This document shows positions 26,101 to 34,211 of a DNA stretch of 64,000 nucleotides, in pieces. Position numbers and translations under genes: made by a program. Source of the stretch: Membranipora membranacea (Eukaryota > Bryozoa > Gymnolaemata > Cheilostomatida > Membraniporidae); NCBI GenBank assembly GCA_914767715.1, contig OU612074.1, positions 21,128,062-21,192,061 of the forward strand, written 5' to 3'. Under the pieces are notes generated by a model, which did not search any database, was not told the DNA's origin, and worked only from the letters and a program-made list of their open reading frames with translations. Positions within the stretch are counted from its first letter, which is position 1; the number at the start of each line of letters is the position of its first letter.

Positions 26101-26835
26101 GTGATCCTGAAAGATTTCCCAGCCTGTTTATTGAGAGTCACCCTTATTAAAACTGAAAATAATTGTGAGTATATCTGTCTCTCGTTAAGTATCAATACAA
26201 CTGCCTGCTTGGTCCATGACTTCTCTTCTTGATATTACTTCTAATCTAACAACATCATCAAAGAGATTCTCTGTACAACTAAAGTACTGGTAGTGATCAA
26301 CGCAACTTATGAAGCTGCAGAGTCTCCTGATAGTTTATTCGACTTAACTGTATTTTAGAAAGAATGTTCTTTGGCTGAGAATTTATTACAGAACTATGAT
26401 GGCTACTACAGTAGATTAAAAGAAAGCATTGGATGAAATCGGCCTCATCAGTGAGTCTTTTTCCTAACGATCGGTCTATTGCAGTTTGTTAATAAGTTGA
26501 TGTATATACGCTATTAAAAAAGGAAAGTATGAAGGGATAGGGTTATGTAAAATTGATGGTTTTGTGTTTATTTATTGCAATGATTACCATTATCATCACA
26601 AAGGCAAGATGGCAAACTTACCTAACATAGGGCAAACGCAATGTGCTAATTTTGTTTTGTTATTTTGTCACACATAGGTGTGATCCGAGGGCAGCTGGGC
26701 CTCTTTGATGGAGTAAGCATCCTCACAATCTGTGAGATTTTTGAGGCTATAATGTTAGCCTGCATGAGGAAAAGAAAGGGATCATCTAATGGATGCTTCT
26801 GTGGAGAGGTGGTAATGAATACTCCGAAAGCCTAA
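17165..26835 (+). CDS. DEG/ENaC/ASIC-family sodium channel subunit gene, multi-exon, possibly decaying
   Basis: Exons recognised: 17165-17443 (cytosolic N-terminus with the gating His-Gly in NTTFHGFNQ), 17840-17932 (TM1, WMIAIAVAFCCLVSIVLK), 18313-18411 (FPAVTVCNFN), 18935-19092, about 22557-22628, 22680-22941 (GKCYTFN), 23151-23290 (GVKVLIHP), 23734-23907 (MGNC...YSFSSCEEEC...CWCRLYY), 25299-25416 (CDCPISC...YSQF) and 26678-26835 (TM2, GQLGLFDGVSILTICE, then a short cytosolic tail to TAA). These are the family's conserved landmarks in order; such trimeric channels pass Na+ across the plasma membrane, gated by peptide, acid or force. Oddities: TM1 is one base out of frame with the HG exon at an A6 run near 17870; the 23290/23734 junction is out of phase; exons around 19.1-22.5, 24-25.3 and 25.4-26.6 kb were not pinned down; an aspartate sits next to the GxS pore motif. 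Confidence 0.85.
18440..18720. repeat. Dispersed repeat inside a channel-gene intron (copies at 53.8-54.0 and 56.0-56.3 kb)
   Basis: Blocks such as AACCTGGATTTTTGACAGT, AGTAAATCAA, CACCTTCCAATG and TTACGTCGC occur in the same order at 53780-54030 and 56040-56300. Overlapping short ORFs are not conserved among copies. Family unknown. Confidence 0.75.
19432..19745. repeat. MITE-like repeat, inverted partner of 7175-7480
   Basis: Reverse complement of the repeat in the sulfatase intron, including the inner inverted ends with the GTTCCCC/GGGGAAC core. It lies in an intron of the channel gene. Confidence 0.7.
20345..21255 (+). repeat. Three diverged exon-like blocks with a shared TTExxDN core
   Basis: Blocks at about 20351-20400, 20813-20910 and 21091-21255 each encode TTE-x-x-DN (TTEGHDNG, TTEVYDNP, TTEDYDNN). 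The second and third follow acceptor-like TTGTAG or TTAAAG, and their phase accepts the preceding channel exon (ends phase 1 at 19092). The last block adds a 15-bp, four-unit repeat (AHQPS in one frame, about 21160-21222). They may be a variable ectodomain exon of the DEG/ENaC gene that was duplicated and partly decayed. Confidence 0.4.
21628..21775. repeat. Cluster of GGCCAAGTTT-like motifs
   Basis: Five near-copies of GGCCAAGTTT lie between 21628 and 21775 with uneven spacing. No gene is evident here. It could be a degenerate minisatellite or a cluster of protein-binding sites. Confidence 0.55.
24297..24783. mobile_element. Foldback/MITE element with ~145-bp inverted arms and a tRNA-like core
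   Basis: Left arm (24297-24441) and right arm (24639-24783) are about 90 percent inverted repeats starting ATACTGAACTTAAAGAC. Perfect 5-bp flanking repeats AGCAT lie at 24292-24296 and 24784-24788. The loop carries a minus-strand tRNA-like promoter. It lies in an intron of the channel gene. No protein-coding capacity, so it would be moved in trans if it is a DNA element. Confidence 0.85.
24568..24640 (-). ncRNA. tRNA-derived RNA polymerase III promoter region (SINE head) in the foldback loop
   Basis: Minus strand: an A-box-like TGGCGTGATGGTAGCG and, about 40 bases on, a near-perfect B box GGTTCGATTCC. The T-arm pairs only partly and the acceptor stem does not close, so this is a tRNA relic rather than a working tRNA gene. 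Confidence 0.6.
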
Positions 26836-28175
26836 TCACAATTCTAAGAACCTAGACTACAAAACAAAAACAAGAATAATGGAATTGTGACAATGCAGCA
26901 AAATAAGAGGGAGAGAGTGTGATTCTACTAATCTAATCACCAGATAACTATACTCGTCAAAAAAAGACTTCATATCTTGTTCAGTTCCCAGCTGCCTGTA
27001 GTTGCAGCATGTTTGTTCATAACTAACTATTGTCTCATGAATTAAGAATTATATCATTGAGCGGTAGGTATTATTTACTTATTTATGATTTTATTATGTA
27101 TTTTATCTTATGTGAGGGTCAAGTGTGGTCAAATGGAGTTCTATTCTGCAATTGCTTTCTGATCAAAAGTATTTCAAATTTCTAGTTTTGGAAAATATGT
27201 CAACTATGTTCGGCTAACATAAATTTCCTCACCTTCACTGTTTAAAATAACTTTTAAATGGTGAGAATTTTGATAGATGACAGATGTTCTATTTTTCTCA
27301 TCATTATCAGATATTGTCGAAAGATTGAAACATGTGGTGTTATTGTCTGATCTGTAATTATGATTATTTTGAGGATGCCGCTATAAAGATAAGGATTCCT
27401 CGCTCACGTCGGAATGATATGGATGAAACATTGATAATACATCCCTACAAACTAATGTTGGCAAATATCGTAGGAGTGTCAAATTGATACGATGGATTAT
27501 TCACGCACACTGAGTCTGTAGAACTGGCCTTCTAGGACGATCCACAGGTCATGAATATGTGATTAAGGTAATAATACTAAATAATTGAAGTCATCATTCA
27601 AAATCACAGTTCTCTATAGCAATCAATAATAGAACATAGGATCAGTTGTTCTCCCACCAACCTCTGGGTTATGGGCCTAGCACGCTTCCACTGCGCCACT
27701 CTGCTCCACTTCACAACAATCTTTACACACTACTTGGAATAACTTCTAGAATATGATACTGATACTGGTACTGATGGCCCTTTGAGTTGTGGACATGGGT
27801 AGTTGGCCATGGAGGTTCCAAATATGGCATCCAATAGGCTTTTACCTCATTCCTTGTGTACTTGCCTTTTTCAATAGTATACCGCTGTTAGGGTGTTCAA
27901 AAATCAATTATGGGCGCACAGACTTGTTACAGAGGGGGGTGGCAACCTTCAATCATGTTTCAAACATCTTTCAATTATTAGCCTTACCTTTTGGAATTGA
28001 AGCCCGGAAACAAATCAGCGTTCTTCATGTCAATCCATCAGAATATTGAATAAAAATAAGGCAGCATTTGCACAGAGTCCTGGGCTATTGTTGACATTTA
28101 TGTTTAAGAAAATGATAAACGGCATTGTTTTTATTAGATGCAGGTAAAATACCTAAATGTTACTTTCATATACAG
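26836..28175. other. Mostly noncoding stretch after the channel gene
   Basis: Apart from the tRNA-Met pseudogene at 27637-27705 I see no exon or repeat that I can support. Confidence 0.5.
27637..27705 (-). pseudogene. Initiator tRNA-Met (CAT) pseudogene or retrocopy
   Basis: On the minus strand the first ~52 bases match eukaryotic initiator tRNA-Met very well: AGCAGAGTGGCGCAGTGG start, GCGTGCT D-arm side, GGCCCATAACCC anticodon arm with CAT, then AGAGGTTGGTGG. The T-loop lacks the ATCGAAA of initiator tRNAs, and the 3' acceptor strand (CTCTGCT) is missing, so it cannot fold as a full tRNA. Confidence 0.75.
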
Positions 28176-28358
28176 GTTTACCTGCAGACACTTATAACAG
28201 CAGACGTATCTATAGACCAGTATCAGAGCTGGATATCTGACCTTGAACTTACTGAGTATGAGATAGATGACATCATCTCTAAGTCTATATTCTACATTAA
28301 TCGCTATCGCTATCGGGAGCACAAAATTGAAGGTCGTTGGAAGGTCATATTATGGTAG
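28176..28358 (+). CDS. Exon-like ORF with a death-domain-like helix pattern (uncertain)
   Basis: A TATACAG acceptor precedes an open frame with ...WISDLELTEYEIDDIIS...YRYREHKIEGRWKV. The W...LxLTExEIDxI...R..+...W pattern resembles the C-terminal helices of a death domain, an adaptor fold in apoptosis and innate signalling. Possible donors are AAG/GTCATA at 28344 or ATG/GTAGGC at 28357. No neighbouring exon was matched in phase, so the rest of the gene is unknown. The LTR element 300 bp downstream may have separated it from its partners. Confidence 0.35.
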   Translation, partial: VYLQTLITADVSIDQYQSWISDLELTEYEIDDIISKSIFYINRYRYREHKIEGRWKVILW

Positions 28359-28666
28359 GCATGTGCATTTATTTGTTTGTAAACAAAACCACATGGGCGG
28401 CATCTTTAGATAATAGATGTGATGTTTGTTTGTATGGAGTATAGTATGATGTAGCCTGTCCATGATGTATGTCCATGCAAGGAGTAAAAACTACTCTATG
28501 TATGCTAGTTATGTAATATGAATAAGGAGTGTCCTGTCTAGTGCTATGTGGTTTTTCTATTCCTCACTTCATTTCTAATTCAACCATGCTGCAACAAACT
28601 TTTTATAGAAGGTTTTCATCTATCAAGCTATTGCTAATGTATCTATCGGAATGTGAAATTGAGCAG

Positions 28667-28882
28667 TGTTATATTGTATTGTCGTGTATTGATGGCAATT
28701 AGTAATACATCAATAAGACTGATATTGTTTGTGTGTTATGAGCCATTATTTTATTACTTCTTGCTCCAAACAGGATACAGCATCAAAAGGAATGTGCACA
28801 GGCAACACCGTGCCTACAAAGTTATAGGAAATAGGGAGTTGTCTTGCATCAAGTATAGTTAAGACAACTCCAGAATACGACA
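28667..28882 (-). repeat. 3' LTR of the Ty3/gypsy element
   Basis: Matches 33572-33787 over 216 bp with a single A/G difference (CCTACAAAG here, CCTACAGAG there). Just inside it, at about 28890-28900, the element strand has an A8TGG purine tract that can serve as polypurine primer. Confidence 0.95.
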
Positions 28883-29109
28883 TTACTTACCATTTTTTTT
28901 ATGAAACGTATCAATAGAGTTTTGACATCAAATAGGTTCAGCTAAATGGATTGTCACATCAAAATACAGGGCAAGGCAATGTTCAGTACATCAAATACGT
29001 TGTATGTTAGCGATGTCCATCGAGTTCAATAATCCGTATGAGATATCAGTTAGTAGCAGTTTCGGTAGAGCGAGTCGAGTAGTTAACGGATTTAGTAATC
29101 GCCATCAGA

Positions 29110-32100
29110 TTAGGTTTGACGAGAACTCTGCCATGTATCTGTATAGCGGTCGACGGGTCTTGTAGTGCGTGTACTTCTACGAGGTTGTACGGGAGTAGGA
29201 GTGAGATTAGGCGGAGTCGGAGTAGGTGGTAGTCCAGATAATCTGTCAGGTGTGTGTACAGTAGGCACCGGCTCAACATCGTCAGGTACGGAGGTTGTCA
29301 TCGGCTCTGGATCTACAACAGTCGGAGAACAGGGCAGCAAATACGGTTTCAAATGAGAAATGTTTCTATCAAACCTTCTACCATCACTTCTCTCAACAGT
29401 AACATTGCTCCCACGGGTGCTCACGACAGTAACTGGTTCTGGATAGAAAGGTGTATCAGTTTTACTAGGTGAAGGATTTTTGATCAAAACTTTGTCACCT
29501 GAGTTTAGCTCAAAATAGCTAGCAGAATTTTTATGATCTGCATAGAGTTTTGATTTTCCCTTATGCTCAGCATCAAAATCAGAATTATCCAGAAGATCCT
29601 CCCTGTTTTCATTCAGAAATGGTAATTTTGTACGGATTTTTCGACCGTAGAGCAGCTCAGCTGGGGATTTACCAGTGGCTGGATGGGGAATATTACGATA
29701 GGCGGTGATGTACCTTTTTACTTCACCCTTATAGTTTTTATTTTCACTATAAGCTATCTCAATTCTTTTCATGAGAGACGAATTCTGTCTCTCCACTTCA
29801 CCGTTGGCTTGAGGCCAGCGAGGAGTGATTCTCAAATGCTTTATACCCTGATGATCACAATAATCACGGAACTGTGTCGATGTGAAAGTAGTAGCATTAT
29901 CAGTTTTCAGAGTTCTGGGCAGGCCATGTGTGAAAAGGATATCAGATAGAGCAGCGATAGTACACTCAGCATTGATAGTTTTCATGAAACGCACCTCATA
30001 AAATCTACTGTGGTAATCTACGACAACAAGAAAGTTGTCACCATTAGGCAATGGCCCTAAATAATCAGCAGCTAAATCTTCCCATGGATTAGAAGGAAGT
30101 TTTGTGGAACGAATAGGCTGTTTGCTTAGCCCACGGCCTGTCAGTTGACATCCATGACATGAACGAGTGTAATTTTCAGCTTCTTTTTCCATGCTTGGCC
30201 ACCAGACTTTAGACCTTAGGTTTTGTTTTGTACCCACTATACCCAAATGACCTTCATGGGCTAGTTCTATCACTTGAGTTCTCAAACATTTTGGGATCAC
30301 TATGCGACTACCTCTTAGCAGGACGTTACCTACACAGCATAACTCATCAGCGACAGCTCGATACATCTTATGACCAGCAAATTTGGACCAGTCACCAAAC
30401 TGAACACATCTGCGAACCTCAAGTAACTCAGAATCTGTACTAGAATCTCTCTCAATTTGTTTGGTTGTGAGAGCACGAGGAGTTGACTCCAAAGCAACAG
30501 TCCTGATAAAGGCCATGTCCTCTAACTGAGATTTTGTTAAAGTGGCAGAACTATCAGTTTTGATTAGACGAGACAACGGATCAGCTATATTGTTTTTACC
30601 TGGAATGTGAACAACACGGAACTCCAATGGCTGGAGCCTAAGAACCCATCTTTCGATACGAGCACTAGTACGCTTCGATTTCTTTTTACCCTTATAGATA
30701 GTCAGCAATGGTTGGTGATCAGTAACAAGGTCAAATTTTAGACCTAGGGGATAAGACTCAAAACGCTCACAGGCCCAAACCAGAGCTAAAGCTTCTTTCT
30801 CTGTTTGGCTATAGCGCCTTTCAACATCAGACAATGTACGATTAGCATAGGAAATAATACGACTATCACCATTTTGTATTTGAATCAGAACAGCACCTAG
30901 TCCTATAGGACTAGCATCAGCGATAACTTTTGTTTCAGCAGAACAATCAAAGTAACCGAGAGTGACGGGATTTGACATTATTTCCTTGATTTTGTTGAAT
31001 GCCTGGATTTCCTTCACTCCGAACTTGAATTTCTTACAGTCGCCATGTGTTAGTTTTCTTAGTGGTTCAGATATTTCTGTGAGATTTGGTATGAATTTGC
31101 AGAGATATGTCACTAGACCCAGGAAACTTCTTACTTCTTCAGCGTTAGCTGGTTGGCGAGCATTCTGTATAGCCTCGACTTTACCAGCTCCAGGATCAAT
31201 ACCATTAGCAGAGAGCTTGTGCCCAAGAAACTCGATCTCTGGCAGAGCGAACTTGCACTTCTCACGGTTGAGTGTTAGGCCGGCATCTTGTAGACGTTGG
31301 AAAACCATTCTTAGTCTGGAATCATGCTGGGCTCTGTCCTCACCATGAACAATGATGTCATCACTCATGTTGGCTACGCCTGGTATTCCCTGAATTACTC
31401 TCCGAATCTCGTGTTGATACACCTCAACAGCAGCATTCACGCCAAATAGCAACCTCTTATATCTGAAGAGACCAATGTGTGTAGAGAATGTGGTAATATT
31501 ACGTGACTTCTCATCTAGCATGATTTGATGATATCCCCACTTCAGATCTAACTTGCTAAAGATTTTAGATTGATTCATGTCGAGCAGCATTTCCTCCATG
31601 GTTGGTATCGGGTGTCTTTCACGCTTTACAGCTTTGTTAGCTTCTCTCATATCAATAGTGAGGCGTATGTCTCCATTAGGTTTTGGTACGATATGAGCAG
31701 GACTCACCCAATCTGAGGGCTTCTCGACTTGTTCAATGACATCTAGATCAATCAGCTCCTGGATTTTAGACTCAATCTTCTTGCGTAAACCAAACGGAAT
31801 TCTACGATGTGGCTGTGCTACTGGTTTAACACTAGGATCAATCTCTAACTGAATCTCACGATCCTTCAACAAACCTAGCCCGGAAAACAGACCACTAAAC
31901 TCGCTACAGAGAGAATCGACATCGAGAATTGGAGCGACACTATTACAGACATTAGGCTGATCAGTTTTGATAACTAGCACACCTAGACTAACGGAATCGT
32001 CATAGCAGAGCAAATTATCAGCATTGGAATCAACTACTGTGAACTCAGAGTGAAGAACAGTCCCCCCGAATTCTAATTTTGCTTCAAACGTGCCTAAAAT

Positions 32101-33216
32101 GGACAGTGGCTTGTCTGATGCATAGCCATATAATTTTGAATTATCTAGGTTTTTTTTTCCATTAGTATACTGAATTTTAGAATTTTTCATGGCTGCCCAG
32201 GTATCTTTTCCAATCAGATTACTGTCGCTGCCCGAGTCGATGAGCATTTTTGTTTGTACACCCCCTACCGAAACAGAGATTTGGTTCCGGTATCTCACTG
32301 ACTTTTTGACAGTGAAGACATGTTCAGAATTTTCAGCGCCTGATGTGTCAGAGTTGTCACTGTTTTGATTGATTTGGTTGACCTTTTTACCACGGTGTTT
32401 AGGCTGAAATCTGCTTTTGTTGCTAGCCTCACCTGTCCTACATTTTTTCTCAAAATGATCCATCTTGCCGCATTTGCGGCATTCCTTACCTTTGGCTGGA
32501 CATTTTGGATTTGAACCATAGTGCTCAGTAGAGCCACAACGGTAGCATTCATTGGATTTAGTCTCAAGTTTCAGTTTTTCACTAGAAGATTTGTTAGGTC
32601 TACTACCCTTGCCAACTCTGTTTACAGAGCTAGAACTAGCACCAGTAATTTCGAGGTTTTGCTGTTCAACGGCTTCATCAGTAGCGGCAAAAATGAGTAG
32701 TCTTTCCAAATTTAGAGTAGCCCCTTTTCTCAGGCATTTTTGTCTCAAAGAGTTTGACAAACAGTTACATACAACTTGATCAGTGATCTCTGAATCTACA
32801 TCGGCATATTCGCAACCTATAGTCATTGTTCTCAGCCTTGAAACATACTGTGCTACTGTCTCATTTTGGTTTTCTACGGCTTTACGGAACATATGACGTT
32901 GGAAAATCCTATTTGGGGTGACTGTAAAATATCTGTTGAGAGCAGTAATGGCAGCGTCATAATTATCATCATTGCCTTTGTTTGGGAGATCTTTAAATAT
33001 CTGCCTAACCCTAGGGCCTCCATAAAATAATAAAGCAGCCCGCCTTTGCCTTCTCATATCAGAGTGATTTATCTCATTTACACTATCATCTGCGTAGTTA
33101 AATAGGCCTTTGAACTCAACAAAAGGTTCAAATTCTTCTACCCAAGCCCTCCAGTTTAAAGAAACAGTGGCAGCATCTCCCTCAGGATTAAATTTTTCAG
33201 GACCCCTAGCATCCAT
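29110..33216 (-). CDS. Ty3/gypsy gag-pol polyprotein, 1368 aa, uninterrupted
   Basis: Domains by residue: gag about 1-210; two CCHC zinc knuckles 224-259; aspartic protease with LIDSGS (Asp327); reverse transcriptase about 460-660 with LDLKWGYHQ and the catalytic MSDD at 617-620 (usually Y/F-x-DD); RNase H from about 763 (VIADAS, then TDHQPL); integrase HHCC finger around 987-1023; catalytic DD(35)E core with Asp1051, Asp1106 and Glu1142; a basic C-terminal tail after about 1200. Gag and pol are in one frame with no frameshift site. Start ATG at 33216 follows a roughly 355-bp leader. It copies and integrates the element's RNA; the Mag/SURL-type lineage is a guess from the fused ORF and zinc knuckles. 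Confidence 0.96.
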   Translation of the reverse strand: MDARGPEKFNPEGDAATVSLNWRAWVEEFEPFVEFKGLFNYADDSVNEINHSDMRRQRRAALLFYGGPRVRQIFKDLPNKGNDDNYDAAITALNRYFTVTPNRIFQRHMFRKAVENQNETVAQYVSRLRTMTIGCEYADVDSEITDQVVCNCLSNSLRQKCLRKGATLNLERLLIFAATDEAVEQQNLEITGASSSSVNRVGKGSRPNKSSSEKLKLETKSNECYRCGSTEHYGSNPKCPAKGKECRKCGKMDHFEKKCRTGEASNKSRFQPKHRGKKVNQINQNSDNSDTSGAENSEHVFTVKKSVRYRNQISVSVGGVQTKMLIDSGSDSNLIGKDTWAAMKNSKIQYTNGKKNLDNSKLYGYASDKPLSILGTFEAKLEFGGTVLHSEFTVVDSNADNLLCYDDSVSLGVLVIKTDQPNVCNSVAPILDVDSLCSEFSGLFSGLGLLKDREIQLEIDPSVKPVAQPHRRIPFGLRKKIESKIQELIDLDVIEQVEKPSDWVSPAHIVPKPNGDIRLTIDMREANKAVKRERHPIPTMEEMLLDMNQSKIFSKLDLKWGYHQIMLDEKSRNITTFSTHIGLFRYKRLLFGVNAAVEVYQHEIRRVIQGIPGVANMSDDIIVHGEDRAQHDSRLRMVFQRLQDAGLTLNREKCKFALPEIEFLGHKLSANGIDPGAGKVEAIQNARQPANAEEVRSFLGLVTYLCKFIPNLTEISEPLRKLTHGDCKKFKFGVKEIQAFNKIKEIMSNPVTLGYFDCSAETKVIADASPIGLGAVLIQIQNGDSRIISYANRTLSDVERRYSQTEKEALALVWACERFESYPLGLKFDLVTDHQPLLTIYKGKKKSKRTSARIERWVLRLQPLEFRVVHIPGKNNIADPLSRLIKTDSSATLTKSQLEDMAFIRTVALESTPRALTTKQIERDSSTDSELLEVRRCVQFGDWSKFAGHKMYRAVADELCCVGNVLLRGSRIVIPKCLRTQVIELAHEGHLGIVGTKQNLRSKVWWPSMEKEAENYTRSCHGCQLTGRGLSKQPIRSTKLPSNPWEDLAADYLGPLPNGDNFLVVVDYHSRFYEVRFMKTINAECTIAALSDILFTHGLPRTLKTDNATTFTSTQFRDYCDHQGIKHLRITPRWPQANGEVERQNSSLMKRIEIAYSENKNYKGEVKRYITAYRNIPHPATGKSPAELLYGRKIRTKLPFLNENREDLLDNSDFDAEHKGKSKLYADHKNSASYFELNSGDKVLIKNPSPSKTDTPFYPEPVTVVSTRGSNVTVERSDGRRFDRNISHLKPYLLPCSPTVVDPEPMTTSVPDDVEPVPTVHTPDRLSGLPPTPTPPNLTPTPVQPRRSTRTTRPVDRYTDTWQSSRQT

Positions 33217-33557
33217 GATACAGGGTAATGAGTCTATTTTACAGAGTAAGCTTGCTTAATGCAGATTTCAACAGTTTTCAAATCCTAGCAATAGCTTCTC
33301 ACAAAGATCTCAAGTCTAAATCAATTCACAAATCCTACAAAACATGCATGACTCACTCACTATCTCCACTAGCTTGTTTTAGAATTTATACCTTTGCTAA
33401 ATCCTACCTATTTCCTAGCATAACAGCAACATCAAGCTTGAATCTATGCTAGTTAGGAGATAAAATTTCAGGCTGAGTGCCAAGCATGAAATTTCCAAGA
33501 CAATTTACAAGCATATAGTAGGTTTACTTGCCTTTAATTCTTCTCCTTGTGTTTCAT

Positions 33558-33568
33558 CCTCGTCGCCA
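33558..33568 (-). other. Primer-binding site matching a tRNA-Ser 3' end
   Basis: Three bases inside the 5' LTR the minus strand reads TGGCGACGAGG, the complement of CCTCGTCGCCA, which is the 3' end of serine tRNAs with a GACGAGG acceptor stem. Confidence 0.75.
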
Positions 33569-33571
33569 GTT

Positions 33572-33787
33572 TGTTATATTGTATTGTCGTGTATTGATGG
33601 CAATTAGTAATACATCAATAAGACTGATATTGTTTGTGTGTTATGAGCCATTATTTTATTACTTCTTGCTCCAAACAGGATACAGCATCAAAAGGAATGT
33701 GCACAGGCAACACCGTGCCTACAGAGTTATAGGAAATAGGGAGTTGTCTTGCATCAAGTATAGTTAAGACAACTCCAGAATACGACA
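33572..33787 (-). repeat. 5' LTR of the Ty3/gypsy element
   Basis: Element-strand 5' LTR. It begins TGTCGTATTCTGGAG and ends AATATAACA. It carries the element promoter by family rule; no clear TATA box was seen. Confidence 0.95.
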
Positions 33788-34211
33788 AGTAGGGTATAAA
33801 ATATGTGCATCGTAGAGCATTCACTGCAGACGAGATTTCACTGGTTGATCTGAATTGTGGTATGTTGTTACAGCGTTTAGGTTTATTTTATTTATTTGTA
33901 TTGCTATCATAAATATATCATTTATATAAATATTATAATAGGTTTGAACAAGAAAAAGTAATGTGGGTCTATATAGATATCTGAATAGATTCTTGACTTC
34001 ATACGATAATGAGATGAGCTGAGGGGTGATCATGATCCCAAGAATTTCAACTTTTCTTTGCCTTTAAGAATTACTGGGTTTTCTTGTTTATAGAGAGCAT
34101 GGAGTCATTCGCCGAGGCATCAAAGATAGCTCATATTCAATAGTATGACATTGAAAGTTAGATAATTCGTTAAACTTGTTACCAGCTGACTGTTATTACC
34201 TATTGCTGTAG

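Larger units (their letters stand above)
28667..33787 (-). mobile_element. Full-length Ty3/gypsy LTR retrotransposon
   Basis: Two 216-bp LTRs (28667-28882 and 33572-33787) frame a single gag-pol ORF on the minus strand. The LTRs differ at one base that I can see, begin TG and end CA. The flanks AGCAG (28662-28666) and AGTAG (33788-33792) fit a 5-bp target duplication with one change. A primer-binding site and an A-rich tract before the 3' LTR are present. No env-like ORF. All domains are intact, so the copy is young and may be autonomous. Confidence 0.96.

Noticed and set aside
29165-32779. Plus-strand ORFs within the Ty3/gypsy body
   Set aside because: Antisense shadows of the gag-pol ORF with no independent features.
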